Of a DNA stretch of 36,329 nt, positions 24,960 through 33,399 are shown piece by piece (positions within the stretch are counted from its first letter, which is position 1; every line of letters starts with the position of its first letter). Below the pieces are notes generated by a model, which saw only the letters and a list, made by a program, of their open reading frames with translations, searched no databases and had not been told where the DNA came from. Source of the DNA: Betaproteobacteria bacterium (lineage in GTDB: Bacteria; Pseudomonadota; Gammaproteobacteria; Burkholderiales; Burkholderiaceae); contig CANCIL010000009.1 in the NCBI GenBank assembly GCA_947378095.1, positions 1 to 36,329 of the forward strand. The letters are read 5' to 3'. Both the position numbers and the translations under genes were made by a program.

Positions 24960-26042
24960 ATGCAAAGACGTTCCTTTTTAAAGAAAGCGACTATAGGTGC
25001 CGGCGCTGCAGCACTAGGGGCTCCAGCCATTGCGCAAAATTTGCCAACCTTGAATTGGCGCTTAGTCTCCAGTTTTCCTAAATCTCTAGATACTCTGTAC
25101 GGCACCCCTGAAGTTTTTGCTAATGCACTACGCAAAGCGACCGATGGCAAATTTAACGTCAAAGTATTTGCCGCTGGTGAAGTGGTTCCAGCCCTTCAGG
25201 TATTGGATGCCGTACAAAATGGCACCGTTGAGTGTGGCCATACTGCTAGCTATTACTACTTAGGAAAAAATAGCGCCTTCATATTTGATACTGCTGCGCC
25301 TTTTGGTATGACTGCGCGGCAACAGTCTGCTTGGATGCTTCAAGGGAATGGCATGAAGTTAATGCGCGAGCTATATGCCACCTACAATATTGTGAATTTT
25401 CTGGGTGGCCAAACTGGTACTCAAATGGGCGGTTGGTTTCGCAAGGAAATTAAATCGCCTGCAGATTTAAAGGGTCTGAAATTTCGGATTGCTGGTTTTG
25501 CCGGGCAAGTATTGGCTAAATTAGGTGTCGTCCCACAACAATTGCCTGCAGGCGAGATTTACTCTGCATTAGAGAAGGGCACCATTGATGCTGCAGAATT
25601 TGTTGGTCCTTACGATGATGAAAAATTGGGTCTAGCCAAGGTTGCGAAAAATTATTACTACCCCGCTTTCTGGGAAGGCGCTGCGGCACTCTCTTTCTTG
25701 GTGAATAAAAAGCAATGGGATTCCTTACCTCCTTCTTACCAGGCTGCCTGGGAAGCCGCAGCCATTATGGCGCACCATGATATGTGCGCTAAATACGATG
25801 CCCTCAATCCTCCAGCCTTGCAGCGTCTTGTGCAAAACGGCGCGGTCTTACGTAAATTCAATTCTTCAGTGCTCGATGCTTGCTTCAAAGCAGCGGAAGA
25901 GACCTATGCAGAAGAGTCTGCAAAGAATCCTCAGTTCAAAAAGATTTTTGAGGACTATCGCGTTTTTAGAAATATGGAAGCGCAATGGTTTGGTTTGGCT
26001 GAAGAGGCCTTTGCCCAATATAGCTTTAGTAAAAAACTGTAG
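24960..26042 (+). CDS. TRAP transporter substrate-binding protein (DctP family), Tat-exported
   Basis: This 360-residue periplasmic binding protein carries a twin-arginine signal (MQRRSFLKKATIGAGAAALG, cleavage after AIAQ). Signs of the DctP family are TDGKFNVKVFAAGEVVPALQ, GGWFRKEIKSPADLKGLKFR, ALEKGTIDAAEFVGPYDDEK and the aromatic YYYPAFWEG strip. Such proteins capture organic or keto acids for a DctQ-DctM transporter. No membrane subunits are encoded nearby. A good ribosome-binding site (AGGAG) precedes the ATG. It follows pmbA by 29 bases and ends at a strong bidirectional terminator. Confidence 0.93.
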   Translation: MQRRSFLKKATIGAGAAALGAPAIAQNLPTLNWRLVSSFPKSLDTLYGTPEVFANALRKATDGKFNVKVFAAGEVVPALQVLDAVQNGTVECGHTASYYYLGKNSAFIFDTAAPFGMTARQQSAWMLQGNGMKLMRELYATYNIVNFLGGQTGTQMGGWFRKEIKSPADLKGLKFRIAGFAGQVLAKLGVVPQQLPAGEIYSALEKGTIDAAEFVGPYDDEKLGLAKVAKNYYYPAFWEGAAALSFLVNKKQWDSLPPSYQAAWEAAAIMAHHDMCAKYDALNPPALQRLVQNGAVLRKFNSSVLDACFKAAEETYAEESAKNPQFKKIFEDYRVFRNMEAQWFGLAEEAFAQYSFSKKL

Positions 26043-26063
26043 GACAGATAAAACACTCAATGT

Positions 26064-26088
26064 AAAAAGGCTCCTTAGGAGCCTTTTT
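26064..26088. terminator. Bidirectional terminator between TRAP gene and folA
   Basis: AAAAAGGCTCC (26064-26074) pairs perfectly with GGAGCCTTTTT (26078-26088) around a TTA loop. The A and T runs flank it on both sides, so it can stop the converging transcripts from both directions. Confidence 0.9.
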
Positions 26089-26576
26089 TATTTACGCTTT
26101 AGAGTCAGAAAGTGAAAGGTGGTATCCCCTTCAGAGCCAGGTGTGCGTTCAATCTCAATCCATTCCTCAGGTTTGGGAACCTTAAAGAAGGTATCGCCGC
26201 CGTCAACATCCATGTCGATTTCGGTAATGTAGAGTTGATCTGCTTTTGGAAATGCCTGTGTAAATAATTGTTCGCCGCCAATCACAAAGACGCGCGGAGT
26301 ATCACTGAGGCGATTGAGTGCCTCATCTAATGATCCAGCCACTTCGGCACCTGTGAGCGTGAGATCGGCATTGCGACTAACCACAATATTGCGACGTCCT
26401 GGCAATGGGCGTCCGATAGATTCCCAAGTTTTGCGTCCCATGATTACTGGAAAGCCCATTGTGACCCGCTTAAAGAATTGCAGGTCAGCAGAAATCTTCC
26501 AGGGCATTTGATTGTCGCGACCAATGACATGGTTGCGTGAGCGTGCCACGATCATCGAAATAGCTGGTTGAGTCAT
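26088..26576 (-). CDS. folA: Dihydrofolate reductase
   Basis: This 162-residue enzyme reduces dihydrofolate to tetrahydrofolate with NADPH. It has ISMIVARSRNHVIGRDNQMP at the N-terminus with the Met20-loop region, the substrate acid Asp31 (KISADLQFFK), MGRKTWESIGRPLPGRRNIV for NADPH binding, and FVIGGEQLFTQA. It follows thyA by 12 bases on the same strand; ThyA produces the dihydrofolate that FolA recycles. No ribosome-binding site stands out before the ATG. Confidence 0.97.
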   Translation of the reverse strand: MTQPAISMIVARSRNHVIGRDNQMPWKISADLQFFKRVTMGFPVIMGRKTWESIGRPLPGRRNIVVSRNADLTLTGAEVAGSLDEALNRLSDTPRVFVIGGEQLFTQAFPKADQLYITEIDMDVDGGDTFFKVPKPEEWIEIERTPGSEGDTTFHFLTLKRK

Positions 26577-26588
26577 GTAGAGATTTTC

Positions 26589-27383
26589 TTAAATAGCAAC
26601 TGGCGCTTTAATGTGCGGATGACATTCGTAGCCAGTAATTTCAAAGTCTTCAAACTCGTAATCAAAAATAGAGTCCGGTTTGCGCAAAATATTCAACTTA
26701 GGTAGCGGGAAGAAATTGCGAGAGAGCTGAAGTTCTACTTGCTCAAGGTGATTGCTGTAGAGATGGCAATCACCGCCTGTCCAAATAAAGTCACCTACCT
26801 CGAGATTGCATTGCTGGGCAACCATGTGCGTGAGCAAGGCATAGCTGGCAATATTAAAAGGAACACCCAAAAAGATATCAGCACTTCGTTGATATAGCTG
26901 GCAAGATAATTTGCCATCGGCTACATAAAACTGAAAGAAGGCATGGCATGGCGCTAGAGCCATACGGGGAATATCGGCCACGTTCCAAGCAGAAACAATA
27001 ATTCGACGTGAGTCTGGATTTTTCTTGATTGTTTCGATGACTTCAGCAATCTGATCAATGTGCTGGCCATTTGGTGCGGGCCATGAGCGCCATTGGTATC
27101 CATAGATAGGACCCAATTCACCATCAGGTGCTGCCCATTCATTCCAGATGGATACACCACGCTCCTTGAGCCAATTGTTATTGGTGCTGCCTTTGAGGAA
27201 CCAAAGTAATTCATAGATGATGGACTTCAGGTGCAACTTTTTAGTAGTCACCATCGGAAAGCCTTCAGCCAGATTAAAACGCATCTGGTGCCCAAATACC
27301 GATATCGTCCCTGTACCAGTTCTGTCCGACTTTTGGACACCTTTGGCTAGAACTTCTTTCATGAGATCGTGATATTGGCGCAT
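26589..27383 (-). CDS. thyA: Thymidylate synthase
   Basis: This 264-residue ThyA has the same length as the E. coli enzyme and the catalytic nucleophile at Cys146 in [26 protein letters not shown], the [11 protein letters not shown] loop and [20 protein letters not shown] are all family signatures. It methylates dUMP to dTMP using methylene-tetrahydrofolate, leaving dihydrofolate. It is paired with folA downstream and has no clear ribosome-binding site. Confidence 0.98.
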   Translation of the reverse strand: MRQYHDLMKEVLAKGVQKSDRTGTGTISVFGHQMRFNLAEGFPMVTTKKLHLKSIIYELLWFLKGSTNNNWLKERGVSIWNEWAAPDGELGPIYGYQWRSWPAPNGQHIDQIAEVIETIKKNPDSRRIIVSAWNVADIPRMALAPCHAFFQFYVADGKLSCQLYQRSADIFLGVPFNIASYALLTHMVAQQCNLEVGDFIWTGGDCHLYSNHLEQVELQLSRNFFPLPKLNILRKPDSIFDYEFEDFEITGYECHPHIKAPVAI

Positions 27384-27420
27384 AAGAAAATTGGCTAAAA
27401 ATTAAAGGTTATTCGATAGC

Positions 27421-28467
27421 TTACTCGAATGTGGGCGACTTCACCCCGAGGACCTTGTGTAGTTTGGGGGAGGTGGTGGTGTATTGCAGTTGAATCTGCT
27501 TTTCAGGGTTGAGGTACTCAGCTGCAGCAAAGGCGGCTAAGGCTGCCTCATGAAAGCCTGAAAGAATCAATTTTTTCTTGCCGGGATAGACGTTGATATC
27601 GCCCACGGCATAAATGCCTGGAATACTGGTTTGAAACTTTTGGGTGTCCACCGTAATTTGCTTACGATCAATCTCAAGTCCCCAATCGGCTATAGGACCT
27701 AACTTGGGCGAGAGCCCAAAAAAGATCAGGAGATCATCTAGTGCAATGGCTTGTGAGTTGCCATCAATATCTTTGAACATTACTTCAGTGAGGCGATCAT
27801 TCTGAGTCTCATAGCCTGTAATTTGACCAATGAGTAAGCGCATCTTGTTAGCGGCGCAAAGTTCACGCATCTTAGTAATTGATTGCGGCGCCGCCTTAAA
27901 GTCATCACGTCGATGAATTAAGGTAACGCTGGATGCTTTATCGGCAAAATGCAAGGCCCAATCTAAGGCGGCATCCCCACCGCCACAAATCACTAGATTT
28001 TTCTTGGCAAATTGCTCTGGATGTTTTACTCGATAGAAAACTTGCGAATCATTAAAGGCGTCTAAGCTCTCTAAGTTGAGGATGCGAGGCTGAAAGGCGC
28101 CAACTCCTGCAGCAATGAAGATGGTTTTACTCAGAAAATGTTCATCCTTGGAAGTCGTTACTAAAAAGCGACCATCAGCTTGTTGCTTTAATTCTGTGAC
28201 TTCTTGGCCAAGATGAAATTGAGCGCCAAATGGCTCAATTTGCTTCATTAGATTTTGGGTGAGCTCGCGTCCTGTGCAAACCGGGATCGCTGGAATGTCA
28301 TAGATCGGTTTATCTGGATAAAGCTCGATACATTGGCCGCCTACTTCAGGTAGGGAATCGATGACATGTGCCTTAATCTCTAGAAGGCCTAACTCAAAGA
28401 CTTGAAAGAGACCCACAGGGCCGGCACCAATAATGAGTGCATCGGTTTGAATGGGTGAGTGCAACAC
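27421..28467 (-). CDS. Ferredoxin-NADP reductase, thioredoxin-reductase-like type
   Basis: This 348-residue two-dinucleotide-fold flavoprotein has the FAD motif [16 protein letters not shown] and [20 protein letters not shown]. The NADP-binding motif is [18 protein letters not shown], and the C-terminal FAD motif is [20 protein letters not shown]. It lacks the CxxC redox disulfide of true thioredoxin reductases. The enzyme transfers electrons between NADPH and ferredoxin, and the 7Fe ferredoxin gene lies 26 bases upstream on the same strand, which makes it the likely partner. The start is GTG at 28467, with TTG the next codon as an alternative. Confidence 0.93.
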   Translation of the reverse strand: MLHSPIQTDALIIGAGPVGLFQVFELGLLEIKAHVIDSLPEVGGQCIELYPDKPIYDIPAIPVCTGRELTQNLMKQIEPFGAQFHLGQEVTELKQQADGRFLVTTSKDEHFLSKTIFIAAGVGAFQPRILNLESLDAFNDSQVFYRVKHPEQFAKKNLVICGGGDAALDWALHFADKASSVTLIHRRDDFKAAPQSITKMRELCAANKMRLLIGQITGYETQNDRLTEVMFKDIDGNSQAIALDDLLIFFGLSPKLGPIADWGLEIDRKQITVDTQKFQTSIPGIYAVGDINVYPGKKKLILSGFHEAALAAFAAAEYLNPEKQIQLQYTTTSPKLHKVLGVKSPTFE

Positions 28468-28493
28468 AAATTCTCGAGAGGATGGGTGAAGGC

Positions 28494-28817
28494 TTACTTC
28501 ACCAGCTGATCAAGCTTGTTTTTGACTTCTTTCCATTCATCAGCATCTGGCAGGGCGCCTTTAGATTTAGTAATCGATGTCCAGCCTGGTGAGAGTTCAG
28601 CATTGAGTTTAATAAAGGCTTGCTGATCTCCAGGCACATCATCTTCTGCATAAATAGCATTTACCGGACACTCAGGAACGCAGACAGCGCAGTCAATGCA
28701 CTCATCGGGGTCGATGACTAAGAAATTGGGGCCTTCGCGAAAACAGTCAACTGGACAAACATCAACGCAGTCGGTGTATTTGCAGCGGATGCAGGATTCG
28801 GTAACAACGTAGGTCAT
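28494..28817 (-). CDS. fdxA: 7Fe ferredoxin ([3Fe-4S][4Fe-4S])
   Basis: I choose ATG 28817 (107 residues, the usual FdxA size) over an upstream in-frame ATG at 28841 that adds MGLLKSLI before the conserved start [20 protein letters not shown]. The cysteines at 9, 17, 21, 25, 40, 43, 46 and 50, plus a non-ligand-type Cys12, match the Azotobacter ferredoxin I pattern with one residue offset. It is a soluble low-potential electron carrier. It precedes the ferredoxin reductase gene and is divergent from the hydroxyacid dehydrogenase. A TAAAAT (minus strand, 28869-28874) may be its -10 box. Confidence 0.95.
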   Translation of the reverse strand: MTYVVTESCIRCKYTDCVDVCPVDCFREGPNFLVIDPDECIDCAVCVPECPVNAIYAEDDVPGDQQAFIKLNAELSPGWTSITKSKGALPDADEWKEVKNKLDQLVK

Positions 28818-28920
28818 GATCAGTGATTTCAAAAGCCCCAATCAAGGGGTGTAGGTGTTAAAAGCATCATTTTATCCGAATTGGCCTATTTTTCAGGCGA
28901 AAGGGACGATTTACTTGAGG

Positions 28921-28936
28921 TAAAGTCTCCCCTATG
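28921..28936 (+). promoter_or_regulatory. -10-like box adjoining the hydroxyacid dehydrogenase start
   Basis: TAAAGT (28921-28926) lies 7 bases before ATG 28934. The spacer CTCCCCT is pyrimidine-rich and cannot act as a Shine-Dalgarno sequence. No -35 is evident. Confidence 0.35.
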
Positions 28937-29947
28937 AATACACAGCCAAAACCCCAATCCAGTGGTGCTAAACCCAAAATCCTTGTTGCCAGGGCAATTT
29001 TCCCTGAAGCCTTGGCTAAGTTGGAAGAATCCTTTGAGGTACATTCAAATCAAGCAGATCGAATCTTTGCTCCTGATGAATTACAAAAAGAACTCGCAAA
29101 TGTTGTAGGGGCTTTGGTTGCTGGAAGTGAGCGTATCGATGCTGCAGCACTTGCCCACGCTAAAAATCTCAAAGTCGTTGCGAATATTTCAGTGGGCTAT
29201 AACAATTTTGATGTGCCTGCAATGACTGCAGCTGGTGTGATGGCAACTAATACGCCTGATGTCCTAACGGATACAACCGCAGATTTTGGTTTTGCATTAT
29301 TAATGGCAACAGCAAGACGTATTACTGAGTCCGAGCATTGGGTTAGAAATGGCAGCTGGGATAAGTGGTCAATTGTCCATAATCCCCTGGGAATGGATTT
29401 GCATCACAGCACCATCGGCATTATTGGTATGGGGCGTATAGGTCAGGGCATCGCCAAGCGAGCACTCGCTTTTGGAATGAAAGTGATTTATAACAATCGG
29501 AGCCGTCTTTCCGAGGCTCATGAAAAGGCCTGTGGGGCAACTTATGTTTCCAAAGAGGAATTACTTCGTACTGCCGACCACGTAGTCCTCGTCTTGCCCT
29601 ATACCGCTGAGAGCCACCATACCATTGGCGCAAAAGAAATCGCGCTAATGAAACCTACTGCAACCCTTGTCAATATTGCCCGTGGTGGCATCGTGGATGA
29701 TTTGGCCTTAGCGCAAGCGCTCAAAGAGAAAAAGATCTTTGCTGCAGGGTTAGATGTCTTTGAGGGCGAGCCTCAAGTAAATCCTGAGTTACTCAAACTC
29801 AGCAACGTAGTATTGGCGCCGCATATTGCGAGTGCTACCGAAAAGACGCGTAGAGCAATGGTGGACTTAGCAATTGAAAATTTGCGCGCTGCACTAGCTG
29901 GCCAAAAGCCGCCGAGTTTAATTAATTCAGAATTATTAAAAGCTTAG
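28934..29947 (+). CDS. D-2-hydroxyacid dehydrogenase (glyoxylate/2-ketogluconate reductase type)
   Basis: This 337-residue NAD(P)-dependent reductase has the Rossmann motif GIIGMGRIGQGIA (GMGRIG 165-170) and the catalytic residues Arg250 (NIARGGIVDD), Glu279 (FEGEP) and His297 (APHIAS). A basic NNRSR after the second strand suggests preference for NADPH. Relatives reduce glyoxylate, hydroxypyruvate or 2-ketogluconate; which one applies here cannot be decided. The gene stands alone on the plus strand, divergent from fdxA and convergent with the molybdenum-cofactor operon. Confidence 0.93.
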   Translation: MNTQPKPQSSGAKPKILVARAIFPEALAKLEESFEVHSNQADRIFAPDELQKELANVVGALVAGSERIDAAALAHAKNLKVVANISVGYNNFDVPAMTAAGVMATNTPDVLTDTTADFGFALLMATARRITESEHWVRNGSWDKWSIVHNPLGMDLHHSTIGIIGMGRIGQGIAKRALAFGMKVIYNNRSRLSEAHEKACGATYVSKEELLRTADHVVLVLPYTAESHHTIGAKEIALMKPTATLVNIARGGIVDDLALAQALKEKKIFAAGLDVFEGEPQVNPELLKLSNVVLAPHIASATEKTRRAMVDLAIENLRAALAGQKPPSLINSELLKA

Positions 29948-29968
29948 TCAAAGCCAGATTCGCAAACT

Positions 29969-29986
29969 ACGCCGATTACTCGGCGT
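29969..29986. terminator. Possible hairpin terminator between dehydrogenase and Mo-cofactor operon
   Basis: ACGCCGA (29969-29975) and TCGGCGT (29980-29986) form a perfect 7-bp stem with a TTAC loop at the meeting point of two convergent units. The stop of the minus-strand gene lies in the loop. T runs are weak on both sides. Confidence 0.35.
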
Positions 29987-30269
29987 CGATTTCTTCTGGG
30001 AGCTCGCGTAAGGCCAATTCAATTCCGCCGAACTTACCGGCTACCCAGTTATAGACCTTGCAGGCAATCCACAGCAACCCAAAGCCGAGCAGCGCGTTCA
30101 GAATCAACGCTGACAGCACGGTAAACCCTGGAATAGCGCCATCGCGGACAAACGCTACAAAGAGTGCCAATAAAACGATGGGAACTGAGAAGCATAGGTA
30201 GACCAAGACTAAGGTTTTGGCCGTATGCATGGGGTCGAGGAAGACGAGTTCTTTTTTGCTAAGTTTCAT
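29976..30269 (-). CDS. Small two-helix membrane protein (DUF3566-like pattern)
   Basis: The product has 97 residues and two strong transmembrane segments, about 18-42 and 50-72. A conserved-looking amphipathic end (VYNWVAGKFGGIELALREL) and an acidic tail (PEEIDAE) follow. The YN-x-VAG-x-x-GGIEL pattern recalls the DUF3566 membrane family; I cannot confirm this. It lies 12 bases after moeA on the same strand, the last gene of the molybdenum-cofactor operon. No function is known. Confidence 0.72.
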   Translation of the reverse strand: MKLSKKELVFLDPMHTAKTLVLVYLCFSVPIVLLALFVAFVRDGAIPGFTVLSALILNALLGFGLLWIACKVYNWVAGKFGGIELALRELPEEIDAE

Positions 30270-30281
30270 GATGACGCAATC

Positions 30282-31598
30282 TTAAAGCAGTCCATCAAAA
30301 AGCGCTACATCTACCCAATCACCAGCAGCAATATTGCCTTGCTCATGATGAAGGATGACAAAACAGTTTGCCTCACTCATCGAGCGCAAAATACCGGCAC
30401 CCTGACTCCCCGTCAGTTTGACGCTGGGTCGACCATCGGGACTGCGCCCCAAGATGGCACGTTGAAATTCGGTGCGACCTGGTTTCTTTCGGATGGGAGT
30501 CTCTGAGATCGCCTGGATCAAGGGCACTTCAGTCTGACTTACACCATTCAGCTGTAAAAGTGCAGCACGAACAAACTGATAGAAGGTCACCATGACTGCT
30601 ACAGGATTCCCGGGTAAACCAAAAAATAGGGTTTTGCGAGCAGGGAATTTTCCTGGAACAGGCTTAAGCGTACCAAAGGCCATCGGGCGTCCAGGCCGCA
30701 TAGCAATTTTCCAAAAGCCCACATCACCTAGCTCTTGCATGATTTGCTTAGTGAAATCGGCCTCGCCAACGGAGACGCCTCCAGATGAAATCAATACATC
30801 CGCTTCTTGAGCTGCCTTGCAAAAGGCCTCCTTCAGTGAGGCCGGATCATCGCGCACAATACCGCAATCAATGATCTCCATATTGAGGCGGTTTAATAAT
30901 CCCGTCAGGCTATAGCGATTACTGTCATAAATACTGCCAGTATCTAGTGGCTGACCCAAGGAACGAAGCTCATCGCCGGAGGACAAAATGGCTACTTTTA
31001 ATTTGCGATGGACTTGAAGTTGTGCAATGCCAAGAGAGGCCGCTAATCCTAAATCGGATGGACGTAAAAAACGCCCAGCAACAATTGCTGGCTTCCCTTT
31101 TTCCAAATCTTCACCGCGTAAGCGGCGGTTTTCACCGAGCTTCACTTGGTTTTGCTTAAATCGAATCACAGCTTGGTCATCCGACTCTGTGAACTCTTGT
31201 GGAATGACGGTATCGCAATCGTTTGGCATTAAGGCGCCAGTCATAATCTTGAGACATTCCCCTTGACCAATCGAGCCTGTATATGGCTTTCCAGCAAAGG
31301 CTGTGCCAATGACGCGCAAACTAATCTCTGGAGATTGGGTATTAAGGTATTGACCGTTAAACGCAAATCCATCCATTGCCGAGTTGTCAGCAGAGGGAAC
31401 ATCAATTGGGGACAGAACATCTTCTGCTAGAACTCGATTAATCGCCTGATCTAGAGCAATAGTCTCAATATCAGCAGGATTCTGAATTAAACGAGATTCA
31501 GTAATGAGTTCACTAACTAATTGCGCAATGGCTTTGCGAGCCTCATCTACATGCAAAGAAGAGCTGAGAAGCATCGGACTATTGGGTGATAGATTCAT
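30282..31598 (-). CDS. moeA: Molybdopterin molybdenumtransferase
   Basis: This 438-residue MoeA inserts molybdate into adenylylated molybdopterin delivered by MogA. It shows the N-terminal RVLAEDVLSPIDVPSADNSA with MDGFA, the central KIMTGALMPNDCDTVI, the MoaB/Mog-like domain with DVLISSGGVSVGEADF, and GLPGNPVAVMVTFYQFV. Its ATG overlaps the mobA stop by 4 bases, so it is coupled to mobA. A small membrane protein gene follows. Confidence 0.96.
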   Translation of the reverse strand: MNLSPNSPMLLSSSLHVDEARKAIAQLVSELITESRLIQNPADIETIALDQAINRVLAEDVLSPIDVPSADNSAMDGFAFNGQYLNTQSPEISLRVIGTAFAGKPYTGSIGQGECLKIMTGALMPNDCDTVIPQEFTESDDQAVIRFKQNQVKLGENRRLRGEDLEKGKPAIVAGRFLRPSDLGLAASLGIAQLQVHRKLKVAILSSGDELRSLGQPLDTGSIYDSNRYSLTGLLNRLNMEIIDCGIVRDDPASLKEAFCKAAQEADVLISSGGVSVGEADFTKQIMQELGDVGFWKIAMRPGRPMAFGTLKPVPGKFPARKTLFFGLPGNPVAVMVTFYQFVRAALLQLNGVSQTEVPLIQAISETPIRKKPGRTEFQRAILGRSPDGRPSVKLTGSQGAGILRSMSEANCFVILHHEQGNIAAGDWVDVALFDGLL

Positions 31599-32200
31599 CG
31601 TGATGCCTCTTCTAGGTTCTTGAGTTCCTCGGGAGTGTTCACGTTTGCAAAGGCAGTGGCATTGTCAAATACCACCGTACTTGAATGCAGTTCTTTAAAC
31701 CAACGATCGATCTTCAGATCCCCTTTATCTAAAAATCCTTGTAGTGACTTCAGTAAGTCAGCGCGCATTAAACAGAAAACGGGTTGAGCCCAATCCTTTT
31801 CATCAAACTCTTTACTTGAGGCATAGACTAATTGAAAGCCCCCGCGCTCCATTTCATTTGCCAGTTTTATTCCAAGGTCTAGCGGAAGAAGTGGGGAGTC
31901 GCAAGGAGACGTTAAAAGATAAGGTGTTTTGCAGGTCTGCAGCCCAACTAAGAATCCCGCCAGGGGCCCTGAAAAATCTGGAGTTTCATCGAGAATGACA
32001 GGGTAGCCGTAGGCAGCATATTTAGTGATATTGCGATTGGCGTTAATCAGAATCGCACCTACTTGATGCTGGAGGCGACTGATAGCAGAAGCAATTAAGG
32101 GTTGCCCAAGAAAGGGAATTAAGCCTTTATCAATTCCACCCATTCGCTGTGCTCGCCCGCCAGCAAGGATTAAACCAGTCATATTTTCTGGAGCAATCAT
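31595..32200 (-). CDS. mobA: Molybdenum cofactor guanylyltransferase
   Basis: This 201-residue nucleotidyltransferase attaches GMP to Mo-molybdopterin, giving the bis-MGD form used by formate dehydrogenases, nitrate reductases and other DMSO-reductase-family enzymes. The GTP loop is LILAGGRAQRMGGIDKGLIP, the acidic metal site is SPCDSPLLP, and the C-terminal end FANVNTPEEL is typical. It overlaps moaA by one base and moeA by four. Its presence suggests that at least one bis-MGD enzyme exists in the genome. Confidence 0.95.
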   Translation of the reverse strand: MIAPENMTGLILAGGRAQRMGGIDKGLIPFLGQPLIASAISRLQHQVGAILINANRNITKYAAYGYPVILDETPDFSGPLAGFLVGLQTCKTPYLLTSPCDSPLLPLDLGIKLANEMERGGFQLVYASSKEFDEKDWAQPVFCLMRADLLKSLQGFLDKGDLKIDRWFKELHSSTVVFDNATAFANVNTPEELKNLEEASR

Positions 32201-33315
32201 TAGCCGCCAATATAAGACATTTCGACTTTGCGATTGCCGGTCGATGGGTTGGCGGTATGAGATCCACGAATTTCAGAATAGTGATCGTCGCGATGAGACC
32301 AGGTATTCATAATGGCATTCGCAATTTCCAAATCACTACTTCTAGAACGCAACATGGTTTTGAAATCGTAACCTTGATTGGCGAATAAGCATTGATACAT
32401 TTGCCCATCGGTCGATATGCGTGCACGGGTGCATTCATGACAAAAAGTTTGGGTCACGCTAGAGATCACGCCAATTTCACCGGAGCCATCGACGTATCGC
32501 CAGCGCTGAGCAACTTCACCCGAGTAATTTGCTTCTATAGGCTCTAGTGGGAATACTTCATTAATGCGCGCAATGACGTCTTTCGATGGCAGCACTTCGG
32601 CCATATTCCAGCCATTAGAGCTACCGACGTCCATGAATTCAATAAAGCGCAGGATGACACCGCTGTTTTTGAAATGCGTAGCCATTGGAATGATCTCGTG
32701 ATCATTGGTTCCTTTTTTGACTACCATGTTGACTTTAATATTTTCAAAGCCCGCTTCTTGAGCAGCAGCAATACCATCCAATACATCGGCGACTGGAAAA
32801 TCAACGTCATTCATCTTTTTGAAAATCGCATCATTTAAGCCATCTAAGCTGATGGTGAGTCTTTGTAGTCCCGCCGCTTTTAATTCGGCCGCTTTTTTGC
32901 GCAAGATACTGCCATTGGTTGTGAGGGTCAGATCTAGCGGTTTGCCAGCGGGTGTTCGAATGTCGGCCAACATGCCAATCAGTAATTCGAGATTTTTGCG
33001 CAGCAATGGTTCCCCACCGGTGAGGCGAATCTTTTCAACACCTAAAGTAGAGAAGATAGAAGTGAGTCGAGTGATTTCCTCAAAGCTCAATAATTCTTGA
33101 TGTGAGAGGTAAGGATAGTTTTTATCGAATACCTCTTTTGGCATGCAATAGGTGCAGCGAAAGTTGCAACGGTCGGTCACCGAGATCCGCAGGTCGCGTA
33201 ATGTCCGACCTCGAGCATCCTTGGTATGGCCATGGGGCGCAATCAGCTGTCCGGGAATAGACGGAGTCAGGCCTCTGCCTTCATCAATACGAATAGGGAT
33301 TACTTTTTCAACCAT
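32200..33315 (-). CDS. moaA: GTP 3',8-cyclase (radical SAM)
   Basis: I start this at ATG 33315 (371 residues); an upstream TTG at 33360 adds 15 unlikely residues. The radical-SAM cluster is Cys50, Cys54 and Cys57 in [21 protein letters not shown] follows, and a second [4Fe-4S] site uses the cysteines of [20 protein letters not shown]. The C-terminal GG typical of MoaA is present. It starts molybdopterin synthesis from GTP together with MoaC, which is not in the window. A CATAAT box lies 7 bases before the ATG. Confidence 0.95.
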   Translation of the reverse strand: MVEKVIPIRIDEGRGLTPSIPGQLIAPHGHTKDARGRTLRDLRISVTDRCNFRCTYCMPKEVFDKNYPYLSHQELLSFEEITRLTSIFSTLGVEKIRLTGGEPLLRKNLELLIGMLADIRTPAGKPLDLTLTTNGSILRKKAAELKAAGLQRLTISLDGLNDAIFKKMNDVDFPVADVLDGIAAAQEAGFENIKVNMVVKKGTNDHEIIPMATHFKNSGVILRFIEFMDVGSSNGWNMAEVLPSKDVIARINEVFPLEPIEANYSGEVAQRWRYVDGSGEIGVISSVTQTFCHECTRARISTDGQMYQCLFANQGYDFKTMLRSRSSDLEIANAIMNTWSHRDDHYSEIRGSHTANPSTGNRKVEMSYIGG

Positions 33316-33328
33316 GTTCTCAATTATG
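33313..33328 (-). promoter_or_regulatory. -10-like box adjoining the moaA start
   Basis: CATAAT (minus strand, 33323-33328) lies 7 bases before the moaA ATG. The spacer TGAGAAC contains GAG, so a weak Shine-Dalgarno role is also possible. Confidence 0.3.
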
Positions 33329-33399
33329 GCCGTGAAACGGGGTTTCTGCCAAACCGCCAAGTATCCTTATGGGATAAATGGCGGTCTGGAGAAAAAGCT

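Noticed and set aside
28835-28850. CCCC/GGGG hairpin upstream of fdxA as a riboswitch or terminator
   Set aside because: The stem is 4-5 bp with a 6-base loop and only a short T run; too weak to name.
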